DNA of 42,918 nucleotides from Hungateiclostridiaceae bacterium UBA1305 (GTDB taxonomy: Bacteria > Bacillota > Clostridia > Acetivibrionales > DTU013): the NCBI GenBank assembly GCA_002307275.1, contig DBTX01000040.1, forward strand, positions 1-42,918, given 5' to 3'. Shown piece by piece: positions 41,968 to 42,918 of this stretch. The notes beneath the pieces were generated by a model. The model made no database searches. It had not been told where the DNA came from and was given only the letters and a program-made list of their open reading frames with translations. Every line of letters starts with the position of its first letter. The stretch's first letter is position 1. Both the position numbers and the translations under genes were made by a program.

Positions 41968-42528
41968 ATGTCGAAAACAATAGTAGGAATGTTTGATAGC
42001 CGCCAACATGCCGAAATAGCGGCAGCCAAGGTAAAAGAGCAAGGTCTTCGCACTGACGATATCTCGATTGTCTCCAAACAGGGCGAGGAAGGCGATCCGA
42101 CACTTACTGCCACAGGCACCATGCCTGCCGCTGCTGCGCCTGCCAATGCCAGTACCGGAGTCCCGACTGTGGTGGGAATAAAGAATGACCATACACAAAT
42201 AAATGATAACATATCCGATGGAGTAGTTTCAGGCAGCGTTCTTGGAGGTATAGCCGGATTGGTGATTGGAGCAGGCAGCCTTGTCATTCCGGGTCTCGGT
42301 ATCATTGCAGCGGCGGGTCCGATTGCAGGATTAATTTCCGGCGCAGTGACGGGAGGTATCGTCGGAGGTCTTGTAGATCTTGGCATACCTGAGAATAGAA
42401 GCAGGCAGTATGAAAGTGATATAAAACATGGTAAGATATTGTTCAGCATGAAAACCGATGAAGATAAAGTGGATAAAATATCGTCCGTACTGAAAAGAAG
42501 CGGTGCAACAAGTGTAGAAACATATTAG
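41968..42528 (+). CDS. YflT-like general stress protein with glycine-zipper region
   Basis: A 186-aa protein. The N-terminal domain (TIVGMFDSRQHAEIAAAKVKEQGLRTDDISIVSK) resembles the heat-induced stress protein YflT / general stress protein 17M fold. A Gly/Ala-rich hydrophobic middle (about residues 90-140: GGIAGLVIGAG, GAVTGGIVGGL) looks like a glycine zipper that may associate with membranes. The C-terminal part (SDIKHGKILFSMKTDEDKVDKI) is a second ferredoxin-like half. ATG 41968 follows AAAGGAGG; an upstream in-frame ATG (41896) would overlap the structured RNA and is rejected. The function is unknown; a stress role is by family analogy. Confidence 0.8.
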   Translation: MSKTIVGMFDSRQHAEIAAAKVKEQGLRTDDISIVSKQGEEGDPTLTATGTMPAAAAPANASTGVPTVVGIKNDHTQINDNISDGVVSGSVLGGIAGLVIGAGSLVIPGLGIIAAAGPIAGLISGAVTGGIVGGLVDLGIPENRSRQYESDIKHGKILFSMKTDEDKVDKISSVLKRSGATSVETY

Positions 42529-42572
42529 GAGACTGTAAACTCTAAAACTTATATAAAATAACTTACAATGCC

Positions 42573-42657
42573 ATCCTGAGCGTTAGCGAAGGATCTTAGG
42601 CGGCCAGGATTCTTCGCTGCACTCAGAATGACAAACATCGCTCAGAATGACAAACAT
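42573..42657. repeat. Dispersed-type inverted repeat with a 19-bp tandem duplication
   Basis: An arm at 42573-42595 (ATCCTGAGCG...GAAGGATC) pairs imperfectly with 42608-42629 (GATTCTTCGCTG...CAGAAT). Its end is duplicated: CTCAGAATGACAAACAT at 42622-42638 and 42641-42657. This motif type (TTCTGAGCG...CGAAGAATC) is a familiar intergenic dispersed repeat in many bacterial genomes. Confidence 0.7.
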
Positions 42658-42674
42658 TTAGATGTTACAATATA

Positions 42675-42727
42675 CTGGGAGTCTGCCCGGAAAATCTGCA
42701 TACATTAGTTTTCGAGCGGACTCCCAG
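42675..42727 (+). terminator. Long hairpin, possible terminator of the stress gene
   Basis: CTGGGAGTCTGC (42675-42686) pairs with GCGGACTCCCAG (42716-42727) with one G-U pair, with a further inner AAAA/TTTT stem. Only a weak T-rich stretch follows, so the terminator role is uncertain. Confidence 0.45.
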
Positions 42728-42755
42728 GCCGTATTTACTTTGTAAACGACTTAGA

Positions 42756-42796
42756 AAAACACAGCTGCTTATTTATTGAGGCGGCTGTGTTTTTTA
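42756..42796. terminator. Bidirectional terminator near the window end
   Basis: AAAACACAGCTGC (42756-42768) pairs with GCGGCTGTGTTTT (42781-42793), followed by TT on plus. The 5' A-run provides a U-tract on minus. It would end both the rightward stress-gene transcript and the leftward gene entering from the right edge. Confidence 0.85.
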
Positions 42797-42813
42797 TTGA
42801 AATGCAATAGTAT

Positions 42814-42918
42814 TTATGGTGCCGGTACTTCAGGTATCGTCTGGCTGTTATCAGCAGTATCTTCAGCCGACGGTGCCGCTTCATCTATTGTTTCATCTGA
42901 AGGCACATCTGAAGGCAC
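42814..42918 (-). CDS. Partial gene, C-terminal acidic tail only
   Basis: The last 34 codons of a minus-strand gene that continues past the window end. The visible part is a low-complexity, acidic Pro/Ser/Asp/Glu tail (VPSDVPSDETIDEAAPSAED...) with a 12-bp tandem repeat giving VPSD twice, ending PEVPAP and TAA at 42816-42814. A terminator follows at 42796-42756. Such tails are common on exported or surface proteins, but identity cannot be judged. Confidence 0.6.
   Translation of the reverse strand: MPSDVPSDETIDEAAPSAEDTADNSQTIPEVPAP

Overview
The window is the replication-origin neighbourhood of a low-G+C, Gram-positive, Clostridia-like chromosome. The evidence is the classic rpmH / oriC / dnaA-dnaN order, Noc and Soj/ParB proteins, a Jag-YidC-YidD-RnpA cluster, DUF4446 and DUF6941 proteins, strong AGGAGG-type ribosome binding sites and TTGACA/TATAAT promoters. 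A cellulolytic-cluster or Acetivibrio-like genus is a guess; the sequence does not settle it.

Left arm (1-11.1 kb): every gene is on the minus strand, pointing away from the origin: rpmH, rnpA, yidD, yidC, jag, mnmE, mnmG, rsmG, a noc-type parB paralogue and gyrA. Origin (about 11.1-13.2 kb): two perfect DnaA boxes 30 bp apart lie just upstream of a dnaA promoter, with one-mismatch boxes on both sides of dnaA. Right arm: dnaA, dnaN, an S4-domain gene, recF, remB and gyrB run rightwards. gyrA and gyrB are therefore split across the origin. A gene-poor 1.4 kb stretch (18.3-19.7 kb) follows, with a parS site, a structured-RNA candidate and a decayed AraC-type regulator. Then come soj, parB, a second parS, DUF4446, a coiled-coil/TPR protein and serS.

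From 24.2 kb the content becomes accessory. An unrecognised 170-aa gene overlaps a superfamily-2 helicase that carries two C-terminal membrane segments and is broken by a frameshift. The pair sits between serS and two tRNA-Ser genes (UGA, GCU). Next are a DUF6941 protein, a minus-strand trio made of two tiny membrane proteins around a 109-aa protein, a DUF4173-like membrane protein, a DUF4097-like lipoprotein and a chemoreceptor with a C-terminal Cache-like domain. The gltB-gltD glutamate synthase operon (minus strand) follows, preceded by a promoter, a 26-codon leader ORF and a terminator hairpin. A four-helix membrane protein, a second copy of the structured RNA, a stress-type protein, a dispersed repeat and the tail of an incomplete gene end the window.

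The most unusual signals are: (1) two copies (18619-18838 minus; 41763-41913 plus) of an RNA-like element with conserved blocks, length-variable hairpins and compensatory base-pair changes; (2) the membrane-anchored helicase operon and the 11-bp phased tandem repeat at its end; (3) the attenuator-like gltB leader; (4) unusual residues at quinolone-determining positions in both gyrase subunits. No BLAST, HMM or covariance search was possible. Family names come from motif recognition.
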